Source: Bdellovibrio sp. | GTDB taxonomy: Bacteria; Myxococcota; SpSt-1050 | Direction of reading: 5' to 3' | Assembly: GCA_020725805.1 (NCBI GenBank) | Contig: DYEF01000013.1 | Location: 1 to 18,404, forward strand | Length of the DNA stretch: 18,404 nucleotides | Translations under genes and position numbers: made by a program | Shown: positions 1-8,528 of the stretch, in pieces | Numbering within the stretch: position 1 is the first letter of the stretch | Layout: every line of letters begins with the position of its first letter | The notes under the pieces: generated by a model | What the model saw: the letters and a program-made list of their open reading frames with translations, nothing else | Database searches by the model: none | What the model was told of the DNA's origin: nothing

Positions 1-66
1 ATGGCTTTGGGATATGGGATAGATAAAAAGAATTTGCAAAAGAACAGAGAGGTAAAAGAAATATGA
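1..66 (+). CDS. Possible 3' end of a gene entering from the left
   Basis: Reading frame 1 is open from the first base to a TGA at 64-66, giving 21 Lys/Glu-rich residues ending KNREVKEI. It would converge on the HAD gene with only 5 nt between stop codons. The in-frame ATG at position 1 may be an internal methionine. A frame this short can be open by chance, and no family is recognisable. Confidence 0.25.
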   Translation: MALGYGIDKKNLQKNREVKEI

Positions 67-71
67 ATAAG

Positions 72-743
72 TTATTCCAATTTGATTATGGATAATAAAC
101 GAATTTTCTCTTGACAACCCACTTTCATAGATGACACCTTTTGCAGGTAACTAAAGAGGTTATCTGAATTGGTGAAATGGAATGCCGAAATGCCGAGTCC
201 GAGTGCAGCATTAATATATTCCTTTATATCGTCGGTATAGAATATATCTGCCGGATTGCAGCCGGCGGTTTCTATCAGTTCTTCGTAAATTTTTCTGCCG
301 GGCTTTCTTACTCCGACCCTGTAAGAAAGGAGAAATTCATCGAAAGAACTCATTATCTCATACCTTTTAAGGATATATTCGAAGTGCATCTCGTTGGTAT
401 TGCTTATCAGAATGAGTCTTATTCCGCTTTTCTTAATTTTTCTGATTATTTCTGTTGTCTTTTGGTCTGCCTCAAAAAATATATTGCAGAATATCTCCCT
501 GAACTTATCATCCGGTATTTCAAGGCAGAAGGTCTCCTTTACGTTTTTTATGAATTCTTCTGTTGTAATCTTCCCCTCTTCATAAAGATGTTCGATTTCC
601 GTTGTCCTGTACAGATGGTTATGGATATCCTGCGGTGAAAAGATGCCTTTTTTACACGAAAACCGAAGGAGTTCATGTGCCACTGACGAATGGTCAAAAG
701 GGACAATTACATTACCGAGGTCGAATGCATATGCCTTGAACAT
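72..743 (-). CDS. HAD-superfamily hydrolase, YihX-like sugar-phosphatase type
   Basis: The 223-residue protein is a haloacid-dehalogenase-type phosphatase, probably cytosolic. Motif I is FDLGNV at residues 7-12, with Asp8 the expected nucleophile. The second Asp of the usual DxD is Gly, as in the E. coli glucose-1-phosphatase YihX. Motif II is the LISNTN segment, motif III the Lys of RKPG, and motif IV the Asp pair in FYTDD. Resemblance to YihX runs through SNTN, the G-x-RKP segment and the C-terminal GLGI. The ATG lies 1 nt after the mlaD stop, so it is probably translated by coupling as the last gene of the mla operon. The substrate cannot be read from sequence. A link to lipid transport, for example dephosphorylating a lipid precursor, is only suggested by position. 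Confidence 0.85.
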   Translation of the reverse strand: MFKAYAFDLGNVIVPFDHSSVAHELLRFSCKKGIFSPQDIHNHLYRTTEIEHLYEEGKITTEEFIKNVKETFCLEIPDDKFREIFCNIFFEADQKTTEIIRKIKKSGIRLILISNTNEMHFEYILKRYEIMSSFDEFLLSYRVGVRKPGRKIYEELIETAGCNPADIFYTDDIKEYINAALGLGISAFHFTNSDNLFSYLQKVSSMKVGCQEKIRLLSIIKLE

Positions 744-744
744 A

Positions 745-2274
745 CTATTTCTTTATTGAGGAAGTCGGGACGACCGAAAAGAGGGACTTCAGGTCGTCGT
801 CGTTAAACTGTATCCCGCCTCCCAAAAAGTAGTCCCTCGACATATTCGGATAATCTTTTCTGTAATTAAAGATATCATCGACGCCTGTGGAAATGAAGAT
901 ATAATCGTTCAGTGCGATCATTGCCGTTATTCTCATCCTTGGATTTTTACCCGGGAAGGCGAGTTCAAAGATATCCGTTTTGAATTTGAGCCTCTGCTGA
1001 AAGAGGTCGATATCAATTCCTGAACCGCCTGTGCTTTCAATGAGTCCTATTCTGAGCGTAATAAAATCGAATTTTTTTGCAAACTCAAGAGAGAGCTTGA
1101 GTTTGTTGGGCGGGCTGTTGATTGTCTCCTGTCTTTCTACCTCTTCGAATGTATCCCCGCTCTTTCTCTTGATAGACGTATAGGACTGGACTACATCGCC
1201 GCGCGGGTCGTCGATTATTTCGAGCAGATAGAATTTGTCTTCCTTTGGCTGAAGTTTTACGGCGAAGAATGACTTTGATACCTTTTGCAAAAAGCTGTAC
1301 TCATCTCTTATGTTGATGTTTATCTGGAGTCTCGAGAGCTGCTGTACGTAATCGGATATTCCGTCTGCAGTTTCCTCGATTGATCTGGCAATCTTCTCGT
1401 CCTTCAGTATCTTTCCGACTGTCCCTTCACCTTTTTCTATCGAATCAGTCACCTTCTCGATATTCGTGAGGGATTTGTCGAGTTTCTGCAGAATCTTCTT
1501 GAAATCCGAGACTCCTTCTGCGAGTTCACCCTCTCTCTTTCCTATTATATTCTGGACATTGTTGACGAGGGACTTGGTATCTCTGGTCAGGTCCTTGATA
1601 TTCTTGATAGCCTCGATGATATCCTCCTGAGAACCGCTTGATATTATTCTCAGGTTTTTACTGACCTCCTCGATATTCGACATAATCTGTCTCAGACTCT
1701 CGGTATTCTGCATAAGCAGTTCGGAGACCTGTTTTGATATTTTCTGTGTTTCGTTGACGATATCCTGCATTGAACCCTTGCCTTCTTTCGAGCCAAAAAC
1801 CTCGGCAAGCGATTTTGTAACCTCCCTGATATCCTGAGTAATGATATTCAGCGAGCCGAATACGTCCTCTATCTTGACCGGTTTTATGACATTCTTTATT
1901 TCATCTCCGTCCTTTAGTGCCGTCTGGTCGGATGTGCCCGGATTTATCTCGAGGTAATAATCACCGAGAATAGACGTGGACCTCTTGGTAATCGATGCAT
2001 TCTGGAAGAGTCTGATCTTCCTGTCGATTCTTATGAAAACCCTTGCGGCATTTCCTTCGAGTTCGATCTTTGATATTGCTCCGATGTTTACACCGGCGAT
2101 TACAACTTTTGTCTTATCCACAAGACCTGTTGTGTCGTCGAAAAGGGCTGACAGCTGATAACTGTTATCCTTATTGTAGCGGGATTTCGAGATATCGCCG
2201 ATGAATATGACAATCAGTACTATAATTAGTGCAGAGATGACTCCGACCTTGAGGGGAGTGATTAACCGGCTCAT
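745..2274 (-). CDS. mlaD: MlaD/MCE-domain lipid transport protein with long C-terminal extension
   Basis: This is the periplasmic substrate-binding component of an Mla-type phospholipid ABC transporter. At 509 residues it is far longer than E. coli MlaD (about 180). One N-terminal membrane helix lies near residues 9-26, followed by an MCE domain at about 38-117. Residues about 130-310 are strongly helical and heptad-like and carry a GEGTVGKIL segment often seen in long MlaD proteins. From about 315 the chain turns strand-rich (FYLLEIIDDPRGDV, FDFITLRIGLIE, RDYFLGGGIQF), resembling an outer-membrane barrel or beta-sandwich. The ATG is 1 nt beyond the mlaF stop, with AGAAAGG as ribosome binding site. 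MCE proteins form hexameric lipid channels. The extended helices and C-terminal domain suggest a bridge from inner to outer membrane without a soluble MlaC; none is encoded here. Confidence 0.9.
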   Translation of the reverse strand: MSRLITPLKVGVISALIIVLIVIFIGDISKSRYNKDNSYQLSALFDDTTGLVDKTKVVIAGVNIGAISKIELEGNAARVFIRIDRKIRLFQNASITKRSTSILGDYYLEINPGTSDQTALKDGDEIKNVIKPVKIEDVFGSLNIITQDIREVTKSLAEVFGSKEGKGSMQDIVNETQKISKQVSELLMQNTESLRQIMSNIEEVSKNLRIISSGSQEDIIEAIKNIKDLTRDTKSLVNNVQNIIGKREGELAEGVSDFKKILQKLDKSLTNIEKVTDSIEKGEGTVGKILKDEKIARSIEETADGISDYVQQLSRLQININIRDEYSFLQKVSKSFFAVKLQPKEDKFYLLEIIDDPRGDVVQSYTSIKRKSGDTFEEVERQETINSPPNKLKLSLEFAKKFDFITLRIGLIESTGGSGIDIDLFQQRLKFKTDIFELAFPGKNPRMRITAMIALNDYIFISTGVDDIFNYRKDYPNMSRDYFLGGGIQFNDDDLKSLFSVVPTSSIKK

Positions 2275-2275
2275 A

Positions 2276-3016
2276 TCAAACCTTTCTAAACCAGGTGTCC
2301 AGAAAACGTCTCAGGTTTTCATCCTGAGCCTTTCTTACTGACTCAGGAGGACCTTCGGCAATAATAACACCATTGTACAAAAACGCAATCTTATCTGCAA
2401 TCATAAATGCCGAACCGATATCGTGGCTTATGACTATCGATGTAACATTGAATTTTTCCCTTGCATCCAGAATCATCTCATTGACCGTCATCGTAGTTAT
2501 GGGGTCAAGGCCCGTTGTGGGTTCGTCATAGAGAATAATCTCCGGATTGAGTATGACTGCGCGGGCAAGACCTACCCGCTTTTTCATTCCGCCTGACAGT
2601 TCTGACGGATATTTCTCCTCTATATTGTAAAGTCCAAGTATGTTGAGCTTTTCACTGACTTTTTCCCGAATCTCATTCCCGGTGAGTCTTGTGTGTTCAA
2701 CAAGGGGGAAGGCCACATTCTCGTAGACCGTCATAGAGTCAAAGAGTGCGGAGTTCTGAAAGACCATCCCGAATGATTTCCGGACCTCATTGAGTTCCTT
2801 TTCGCTCAGATGTGTTATGTCCTTACCCTTAACGGAGATGGAGCCTTCGTCGGGACGTAAAAGTCCGATAATGTGTTTTATCAGGACGCTCTTACCCGAG
2901 CCGGATGCGCCGAGGATGACACATATCTCGCCTTCCTCGACACTGAGATTTATGCCCCTCAGGACTTCGTTTTCGCCAAATCTCTTCTTCAGGTTTCTGA
3001 TTTCTATCTTGGGCAT
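2276..3016 (-). CDS. mlaF: MlaF-type ABC transporter ATPase
   Basis: A 246-residue cytosolic ATPase that powers MCE-type lipid transport. Walker A is GASGSGKS at residues 36-43, the Q-loop Gln is at 87, the signature LSGGM at 140-144, and Walker B ending in Asp164-Glu165 is followed by the D-loop GLD; the H-loop is in VISHD near residue 198. LSGGMKKRVGLARA is typical of the MlaF/Ttg2A family. The start codon is 6 nt after the mlaE stop, and its GGAGG ribosome binding site overlaps the last codons of mlaE, so the two are probably translationally coupled. Length matches the family. No MlaB (STAS) partner is in the window. Confidence 0.96.
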   Translation of the reverse strand: MPKIEIRNLKKRFGENEVLRGINLSVEEGEICVILGASGSGKSVLIKHIIGLLRPDEGSISVKGKDITHLSEKELNEVRKSFGMVFQNSALFDSMTVYENVAFPLVEHTRLTGNEIREKVSEKLNILGLYNIEEKYPSELSGGMKKRVGLARAVILNPEIILYDEPTTGLDPITTMTVNEMILDAREKFNVTSIVISHDIGSAFMIADKIAFLYNGVIIAEGPPESVRKAQDENLRRFLDTWFRKV

Positions 3017-3022
3017 TGATAT

Positions 3023-3820
3023 TCAGCCTCCGAGGACATAACCCGGGAGATACTTGGTCATTACCACAGTCAGGAAATAGTCTACGACGAGAATCGTTAT
3101 GAAGCTTATAACCACAGAGCGGGTAGTTGCCTCTCCGACACCTTTTGCCCCTCCGCTGGCATAGAATCCGTTGAATGAACAGACCATTGTGAGGAAATAA
3201 CCGAAGACAGAGGCCTTGATGAGGCCGCTTATGACATCTACAGGGTCCATAAAGTATCTGATCTTGTCTATGAAAATACCGGCATCGATACCCATAAGAA
3301 GGACGGAGACAAGATAGGAACCCGCCACGCTTATGAGATTGAAGGCGGCCGTGAGTACCGGGAGCATAATAACACCGGCAATTACTTTCGGTGCAATGAG
3401 ATATTGTTTGGGGTCAACCCCCATTGTATAGAGGGCATCTATCTGTTCTGTTACTCTCATTGAGCCAAGTTCGGTGGACATTGCCGAGCCGGCCCTGCCC
3501 GTTACCATAAATGCCGTAAGAACAGGTCCGAGTTCGCGGGCAACGGAGATAGCAACCGTCGAGCCTACAAGTCCTTCCGCGTTGAATTTCGCAAAGACAT
3601 TGAGTGACTGCAGAGCCATAACCATTCCCGTGAATGCACCTGTAAGGAGGACCACAAAGAGCGACTGGATACCTATAGTGTCCATCTCTTTGAATATGTT
3701 TTTGAATCTGTAGGGAGGTCGGAAGGCGGCAATTATGACTTCTGCACACAGAAACAGGAACATTCCGAGTTGTTCAAAGGAATTCAGCAGTTTTCTTATC
3801 GTAATGTCGTCTTTTATCAT
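3023..3820 (-). CDS. mlaE: MlaE-type lipid ABC transporter permease
   Basis: A 265-residue inner-membrane permease and the first gene of the mla operon. Family hallmarks are GAFTGMVMALQ, then RELGPVLTAFMVTGRAGSAM and the MRVTEQIDAL segment, which place it firmly in the MlaE/Ttg2B family. It has about five or six hydrophobic segments and an amphipathic N-terminal helix before FRPPYRF. The ribosome binding site is poor, but starting at the first ATG leaves the usual N-terminal length. It acts with MlaF and MlaD to move glycerophospholipid between membranes; direction cannot be inferred. A TTGTCA/TATATT promoter ends about 23 nt upstream of the start. Confidence 0.95.
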   Translation of the reverse strand: MIKDDITIRKLLNSFEQLGMFLFLCAEVIIAAFRPPYRFKNIFKEMDTIGIQSLFVVLLTGAFTGMVMALQSLNVFAKFNAEGLVGSTVAISVARELGPVLTAFMVTGRAGSAMSTELGSMRVTEQIDALYTMGVDPKQYLIAPKVIAGVIMLPVLTAAFNLISVAGSYLVSVLLMGIDAGIFIDKIRYFMDPVDVISGLIKASVFGYFLTMVCSFNGFYASGGAKGVGEATTRSVVISFITILVVDYFLTVVMTKYLPGYVLGG

Positions 3821-3843
3821 AGGACCCGAACCATTGCTGCCAG

Positions 3844-3872
3844 AATATAATTACTTTTGGGCCGGTTGACAA
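3844..3872 (-). promoter_or_regulatory. Probable sigma70-type promoter for the mla operon
   Basis: On the minus strand TTGTCA (3872-3867) and TATATT (3849-3844) are separated by 17 nt. Predicted transcription would begin near 3837, leaving a short leader before the mlaE ATG at 3820. Confidence 0.6.
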
Positions 3873-3953
3873 GGAAATAATAAACGAAGTCATAGCTGTC
3901 TGATTTTCAGTTGTGAGGTTAGCACCCTTTGCCGGAAAGGATTTAGAATTATA

Positions 3954-3981
3954 TTGACACTAAGTCTCACTTTAATATAAA
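3954..3981 (+). promoter_or_regulatory. Consensus-like sigma70 promoter for the C39 lipoprotein gene
   Basis: A perfect TTGACA at 3954-3959 is followed after 16 nt by TATAAA at 3976-3981. A GGGAGGA ribosome binding site lies at 3994-4000 and the ATG at 4005, so the leader is short. It is divergent from, and does not overlap, the mla promoter. Confidence 0.7.
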
Positions 3982-4004
3982 ATTTTTGCGGTTGGGAGGA
4001 TAGG

Positions 4005-5360
4005 ATGAGAAATTACGTATTGCTATTCGTTTTACCGGTTCTGCTTTTGGGTTGCTATGATGATTTAGCTGAAAATTTTACGGATATTCTTTATCAGGAC
4101 AAAGGGGTATCGGATATAGTAAATTATGATATTGCCGATGACTTTTCTGGTTCTTCAGATATCCGTTCTGATGATGCGTATGGTTCTGATGAACTGAAAA
4201 ATCAGGATTCGGGTGATTTTCCCGATTCATATATACCGGACAGCGGTGCGGCAGATATTATTTATCTGGATGTCTTTTCTGATGCTGAACTCAATGATGG
4301 TTGTCTCAGGGATTGCCGTGACAAAGATTGTGGTGATGATGGATGCGGGGGAGAGTGCGGGACTTGTGGTAACGATGAATTCTGTAGTAAGTCATTTAAG
4401 TGCGAGAAGCTCTGCAAAAACGAATGTGCATCAGAAGGGGTTATTAAATGTGACCCTGACGGGCGATTCAGAAGATGTGTGAAAGATTCTGATGGTTGTC
4501 TCGTTTATAGTGAACCACAGTTGTGTCCGGGTGGTGCTCTCTGTTTTGAAAACGAATGTGCCGATGTTAAATTTATTGCTCCCGCTGACAATTCCTCGCT
4601 GAAGAATCCGGTAGAGTTCAGGGTTGATACTACAAAGAATATCAAAAGAGTTGTCTATGATGCGGACGGATATCTCTTCGGTTCGTCGGAGGATGCGCAG
4701 TCGGGATTTTATTACAAATACAGTTTTAACAAATACGGCAAAAGGGTTATTACCGCCAGCGGATATGACGGGACGGCAAAAGATGCAAGACTGATTGCAA
4801 AGGCCTCCGTAAATATTACCGTTATTGAGGATATCCCGGAGGTTCCGTATTTCTGCCAGTATAAAAACTCAATATATCCCGAGTCTACCTGCCAGAATAC
4901 GTCAATAGCGATGCTTCTCAGATATTTCGGCTGGAACGGTAAACCGGATGATATTACTTCTGAATTCGGAAAGGATTATGCCCAGAGTCCTTCCGGACTT
5001 GCATACATCTTCAACACGCTCGCACAGAGAAGCGGAATAACGAAGAGACTGACTCCTCACGATGACGGGACAGTTCAGAACGTCAGGGAACTTCTTGCAA
5101 AGGGATTACCTGTGATCGTACACGGATATTTCACAAGTTACGGCCATGTCCTTGTGATTCTTGGATACAGGGACGGTAAATATATTGTAAACGACCCCGC
5201 CGGAAGGTGGTCGGAGGTTTTCAAGGGTGGTTATGCCGATTACTGTGATACGAGCAGTTACGGACCCAAAATAGAATATTCAGCCCCGGCCTTCGAGAAG
5301 GCAATTGCAACATGGGACGGGAGTACGCCGGCTCCTGTATGGTATCACGAGATCAAATAG
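4005..5360 (+). CDS. Lipoprotein with Asp-rich stalk, Cys-rich module and C39-like peptidase domain
   Basis: The signal peptide ends in a lipobox LLLGC with lipidated Cys17. Residue +2 is Tyr, so outer-membrane or surface sorting is plausible. Residues about 18-98 form an acidic low-complexity linker. Residues about 98-185 are Cys-rich and start with the CGDDGCGGECGTC pattern frequent in deltaproteobacterial surface proteins. An Ig-like strand-rich segment (about 190-275) follows, and then a papain-like C39_2 domain from VPYFCQ. The likely catalytic set is Gln285 (oxyanion), Cys296, His381 (GHVLVI) and Asp397 (NDP). All are present, so the protein should be an active thiol peptidase or related hydrolase. 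There is no ABC transporter beside it, so it is not a bacteriocin-processing C39 exporter. It appears monocistronic. The substrate is unknown. Confidence 0.88.
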   Translation: MRNYVLLFVLPVLLLGCYDDLAENFTDILYQDKGVSDIVNYDIADDFSGSSDIRSDDAYGSDELKNQDSGDFPDSYIPDSGAADIIYLDVFSDAELNDGCLRDCRDKDCGDDGCGGECGTCGNDEFCSKSFKCEKLCKNECASEGVIKCDPDGRFRRCVKDSDGCLVYSEPQLCPGGALCFENECADVKFIAPADNSSLKNPVEFRVDTTKNIKRVVYDADGYLFGSSEDAQSGFYYKYSFNKYGKRVITASGYDGTAKDARLIAKASVNITVIEDIPEVPYFCQYKNSIYPESTCQNTSIAMLLRYFGWNGKPDDITSEFGKDYAQSPSGLAYIFNTLAQRSGITKRLTPHDDGTVQNVRELLAKGLPVIVHGYFTSYGHVLVILGYRDGKYIVNDPAGRWSEVFKGGYADYCDTSSYGPKIEYSAPAFEKAIATWDGSTPAPVWYHEIK

Positions 5361-5501
5361 GATTTCTGCTTTCAGATTTTTTCTTCTCTGTAAGGTCAAT
5401 AATAACCGGTTCGGACCTGTTTGGGCAAGGATATCCTTTCCGGTTGATATATTCATTCGGGCAGGAATCAAACCGTTCTGCCAGTAGGTATCGGACAATT
5501 A

Positions 5502-7715
5502 TTAATAAGCAAGACAGGGTGAGCCTCCCGGTAAAGAGGATATTGTCCAGTTTGCACTGTCGAAATAGACGTCTCCCGATACTCTTGTGATGGACAGACC
5601 TTCCTTGACAGACGTAATTTTGGGGTTGAAATAATCAAGTAGCAATCCGTTATAATACAGACAGAGGGTTTCCGGTGAACTGTTTCTAAGGTCCCTGCCT
5701 ATTATCCTGTCGGCTCCTCCAAGAACGGTACAGTTATGCTCGTTGCCGAAATATACTGAACCGTAGGAGACGATCAGGGCGGTCTCTTTGGGCATTATAT
5801 AGCTTTTGGACATCCTGCTGATTTTTACGGTCTTATCAGAGCAGTTGCTGACTGAGATAAGGTTTGCTGCCAGTCTGGTTGTGCCGTTGTTTATAATCTC
5901 GATGAATTCACCGCTTGTGTCAGCTCCCGAAGGATTCGGGAGGACTTCGTTGATGATGAGTGAAGTTCCGTTCTCGGAGTAGGACTCCGTGCTGAATTTC
6001 GTCTTCGCTGACGGATTATTGTATAGGTCGAGGCAGTATATCTCGGCAAGATATTCCTTGTATGAATCCTGAATTCTGATTTTGTATTCGAAGTGCTGCA
6101 TAAAACTGTATGAAGAGTATGAAAATGTCTCGTCAAGGTCCTCCTTGTATAAAAAATCTGCAAAGAGCAGACAGGGTACCGATGAATCCGCCTCGATATA
6201 AACATAATCCTTTATCTGCAAAATATTCCTGATTGTAACATAAGGCGGGTTAGTCTCTTCTGCTTTAGAAAAAAGCATACAGATCCCTGTATCTGCATCA
6301 TTTATAAACAGGCACATCTCTTCCTCTCCTTGAATCTGGTCTTTGATGGTACACAGAAATCTTCCCTCTTCTGTCCCTTTTGTACAGAGCATACTGAGCA
6401 GCTGAATCTCACCCCTGAGATAGACTTTTTCGGTGTCCATAGAATATTTTTGGGAGATAAATTCAAAGAATCTCGTGTTGGAGCCGACTCTAAATGAGGA
6501 GGGATAAGAGAGTCTGATGGACGGCATTTCCGGTGTTCTGATTTTTGCAACCTCCGAATCGGTTGCAAATGAATTCTGATAGATATCTTTCAGTGTCGGT
6601 GTTGCAACAAGAGAGTAATCATTCGAATACTTTAGTCTGAGAAGCGGTTTTAGGATAACTGTTTTACCTGTTGCTGTGCTAATTCCCTGAATGCGTGCCT
6701 TTTCCTGAGACAGAAGGTATAGACAGTCCTGAGAGCTACACTCCACATCTTCATCAAATTCGGCTATGATTTCGAAACCGGTCTCTGTCTCCCTTACAGA
6801 AACGGATACCGGGGAAGGCGGGAAGATATCTTTCATAAAAATACTGTTCTGGCTATCAGGGGTCGAACCCTTATCACTTACTGAATATCCCCAGTTCTTT
6901 TCATCTGACTGCCTGTACGGATTTATTCTCTCGAATGAGATACCCTTTCTGGCCTTTGAAAAAGGTCTGAACTCACTCAGTAGTCTTCCTTCTTCGCTGA
7001 ACAGGCGGATAGATTTGAGAGATGTATTCGAAAGTCCGTTTTTTCCGAATTTTCCTGATACGTAAATCAAAGGCTTTTCAGTAAATTCTTTAACATCACT
7101 TAGTATAATTCTTTGAGCCCCTTTCGGAAGGATGAATGAATTGTTCCTGAACAGAAGTTTCTGCGCCCTGTTTTCATCGATTTTAATATAATATCCGCGT
7201 AAATCGGTGTCATTTTCGGAACAGTTGAACAGTTCTATAAATTCATAATTGTAATTTTCAGACGGATAACTGAGCACCTCGTTTATTACCAGACAGGTAT
7301 CCGTGTTCTTCTTTTTCTTTATAAAATATGTATCCTCCGATACGAAATTCCCGCCGTAATAGTAGGATAAGAGCAGATTGTCCTCGGACATAATATCTCC
7401 CTTGAGCATGAGTCTGTAATACCTGTCGGGCTCTACATTTTCGGAATAGACCGTGAGTATATCTCCCGTTTCATTGATTTCGAAATTTGAAATTTCTGTA
7501 TCTGTTTCTATGTTCTGAATATCCAGAAGCCGTATGTCGGCCGGAGTAATGTTCTTCTTGTTTACCGGTTTTGAGAATCTGATGCTGACTCTGAGCATAT
7601 TTTCGAATTCTCCGGATTTGGGAAGAATCTCACTTACAAAAAAATCGCCCTGTTCGGGTGAAGAAAGACAGGAGAAGAGGGGAAGAACAATGGAAATGAT
7701 TAAGAAAAGTTTCAT
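5502..7715 (-). CDS. Lipoprotein with two lamin-tail domains and Ig-like domains
   Basis: A 737-residue predicted lipoprotein: lipobox LFSC with Cys16. In order I see a Big_5-like Ig domain (about 25-130, VSIRFSKPVN...), a lamin-tail domain (about 143-290, starting LVINEVLSYPS and FIELFN), another Ig-like segment (about 298-390), an unassigned middle region and a second lamin-tail domain (about 590-737, starting LIINEVLPNPS and GEFIEIIN). Such arrays are typical of exported or cell-surface proteins; bacterial LTDs are thought to be binding or anchoring modules. No catalytic site is recognisable. The ATG is 2 nt after the stop of the upstream gene, whose final codons contain the AAAGGAGG ribosome binding site, so the pair is co-translated. 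Confidence 0.88.
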   Translation of the reverse strand: MKLFLIISIVLPLFSCLSSPEQGDFFVSEILPKSGEFENMLRVSIRFSKPVNKKNITPADIRLLDIQNIETDTEISNFEINETGDILTVYSENVEPDRYYRLMLKGDIMSEDNLLLSYYYGGNFVSEDTYFIKKKKNTDTCLVINEVLSYPSENYNYEFIELFNCSENDTDLRGYYIKIDENRAQKLLFRNNSFILPKGAQRIILSDVKEFTEKPLIYVSGKFGKNGLSNTSLKSIRLFSEEGRLLSEFRPFSKARKGISFERINPYRQSDEKNWGYSVSDKGSTPDSQNSIFMKDIFPPSPVSVSVRETETGFEIIAEFDEDVECSSQDCLYLLSQEKARIQGISTATGKTVILKPLLRLKYSNDYSLVATPTLKDIYQNSFATDSEVAKIRTPEMPSIRLSYPSSFRVGSNTRFFEFISQKYSMDTEKVYLRGEIQLLSMLCTKGTEEGRFLCTIKDQIQGEEEMCLFINDADTGICMLFSKAEETNPPYVTIRNILQIKDYVYIEADSSVPCLLFADFLYKEDLDETFSYSSYSFMQHFEYKIRIQDSYKEYLAEIYCLDLYNNPSAKTKFSTESYSENGTSLIINEVLPNPSGADTSGEFIEIINNGTTRLAANLISVSNCSDKTVKISRMSKSYIMPKETALIVSYGSVYFGNEHNCTVLGGADRIIGRDLRNSSPETLCLYYNGLLLDYFNPKITSVKEGLSITRVSGDVYFDSANWTISSLPGGSPCLAY

Positions 7716-7717
7716 AA

Positions 7718-8269
7718 TTAATCCTCCTTTTTCTGAATGGTTTTATATTTGTGACAGGTCAGTATATTTATTCTGGAGTTGAGCAGATTGTATTCCTTCT
7801 CAAGGGTTTCTCTCTCCTGATTCTGGTCTGTCTTTTCCAGTTTCTTCAGGATCTCGACGAGTCTGTAATAGGTCTCCGAAAGCGTGTTCTGAAGTGTTAT
7901 ATATTTGTCAAGGCTGCTCTGGTAATCCTTTTTCAGACTGAGTTCATCCTTCGAAAAGAATAGTTCGTCAAGAGACCATCTGAGGCTGACTTCGATATTC
8001 CATCCGGATTTGAAGTTTGTAAGAAGGTAGGGTGAGGTCTCGGCAAGTTTGTTCGACTCAAGGTCATTCTCTTCGAATCTTCCCCCGACCCGCAGTTCGG
8101 GCAGGAGTGCCTTTAGATGTGAATCCTTTATTCTTTCTTTCGTTTCATTTGGATTAAACATTATGCATTCATCCATTGCCTTCATAAGTTTGTTTAGTTC
8201 AACAGGTTCCTTAAAGCTCACATCTGAAGTAATCATCAGCATCATATAAATTATTTCAGCCGTCAGCAT
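7718..8269 (-). CDS. Small exported protein, possibly TolC-like or remnant of one
   Basis: A 183-residue protein counted from ATG 8267-8269. This start is chosen because AGGAGGT sits 4 nt upstream; an upstream in-frame ATG at 8320 lacks such a site. The N-terminus (MLTAEIIYMMLMITS) looks like a short signal peptide but has no basic n-region, which is unusual. The middle, with LLPELRVGGRFEEND and WNIEVSLRWSLDELFFSKDEL, followed by a long helix to about residue 175, resembles a half-repeat of outer-membrane TolC-like proteins: beta-strand pair, then coiled coil. A full TolC would be over 400 residues. It precedes and overlaps the signals of the lamin-tail lipoprotein, so the two may act together at the outer membrane. 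Function is unassigned. Confidence 0.7.
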   Translation of the reverse strand: MLTAEIIYMMLMITSDVSFKEPVELNKLMKAMDECIMFNPNETKERIKDSHLKALLPELRVGGRFEENDLESNKLAETSPYLLTNFKSGWNIEVSLRWSLDELFFSKDELSLKKDYQSSLDKYITLQNTLSETYYRLVEILKKLEKTDQNQERETLEKEYNLLNSRINILTCHKYKTIQKKED

Positions 8270-8465
8270 CTGCACCTCCTTTGTGAGCGCCAAAGGCTTG
8301 GTTTTTATTAGCCTCTGCAATTTCCGTTCCAGATTTTTTCTTTGCGGTGCCGGATATAGAAGCCCGCAAGGTGCCGTTGTAGTATAAATTTATTATGTGT
8401 CCGGCATTGATTCTGTACTGTTATTCTCTTGCGATAATCCCGAATATTGAGAGTTCAGTTTCTCC

Positions 8466-8493
8466 TTGATTTATTCTTCTTTTGGTCTAATCT
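8466..8493 (+). promoter_or_regulatory. Possible promoter of the fumarase-to-mazG operon
   Basis: TTGATT (8466-8471) and TAATCT (8488-8493) are 16 nt apart, 36 nt before the GTG start. Both boxes deviate from consensus. The rest of 8270-8528 shows only a TTGCGG/CCGCAA inverted repeat at 8342-8369 and a TATACT-like box on the minus strand at 8386-8381 that could serve the opposite operon. Confidence 0.35.
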
Positions 8494-8528
8494 ATCTCCG
8501 TTTTATTTTCTCTTACGGAGGATTTGCC

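Noticed and set aside
5361-5501. Possible terminators between the convergent lipoprotein genes
   Set aside because: TCTG/CAGA followed by six T is only a 4-bp stem, and GGCAG/CTGCC at about 5460-5485 has no T-run, so neither is convincing.
8270-8320. Upstream ATG at 8320 as start of the small TolC-like gene
   Set aside because: AGGAGGT is correctly spaced for the internal ATG at 8269, and the added residues do not look like part of a signal peptide.
8342-8369. TTGCGG/CCGCAA inverted repeat between divergent operons
   Set aside because: There is no T-run after it on either strand and no match to a riboswitch I could recognise; the 6-bp stem may be chance.
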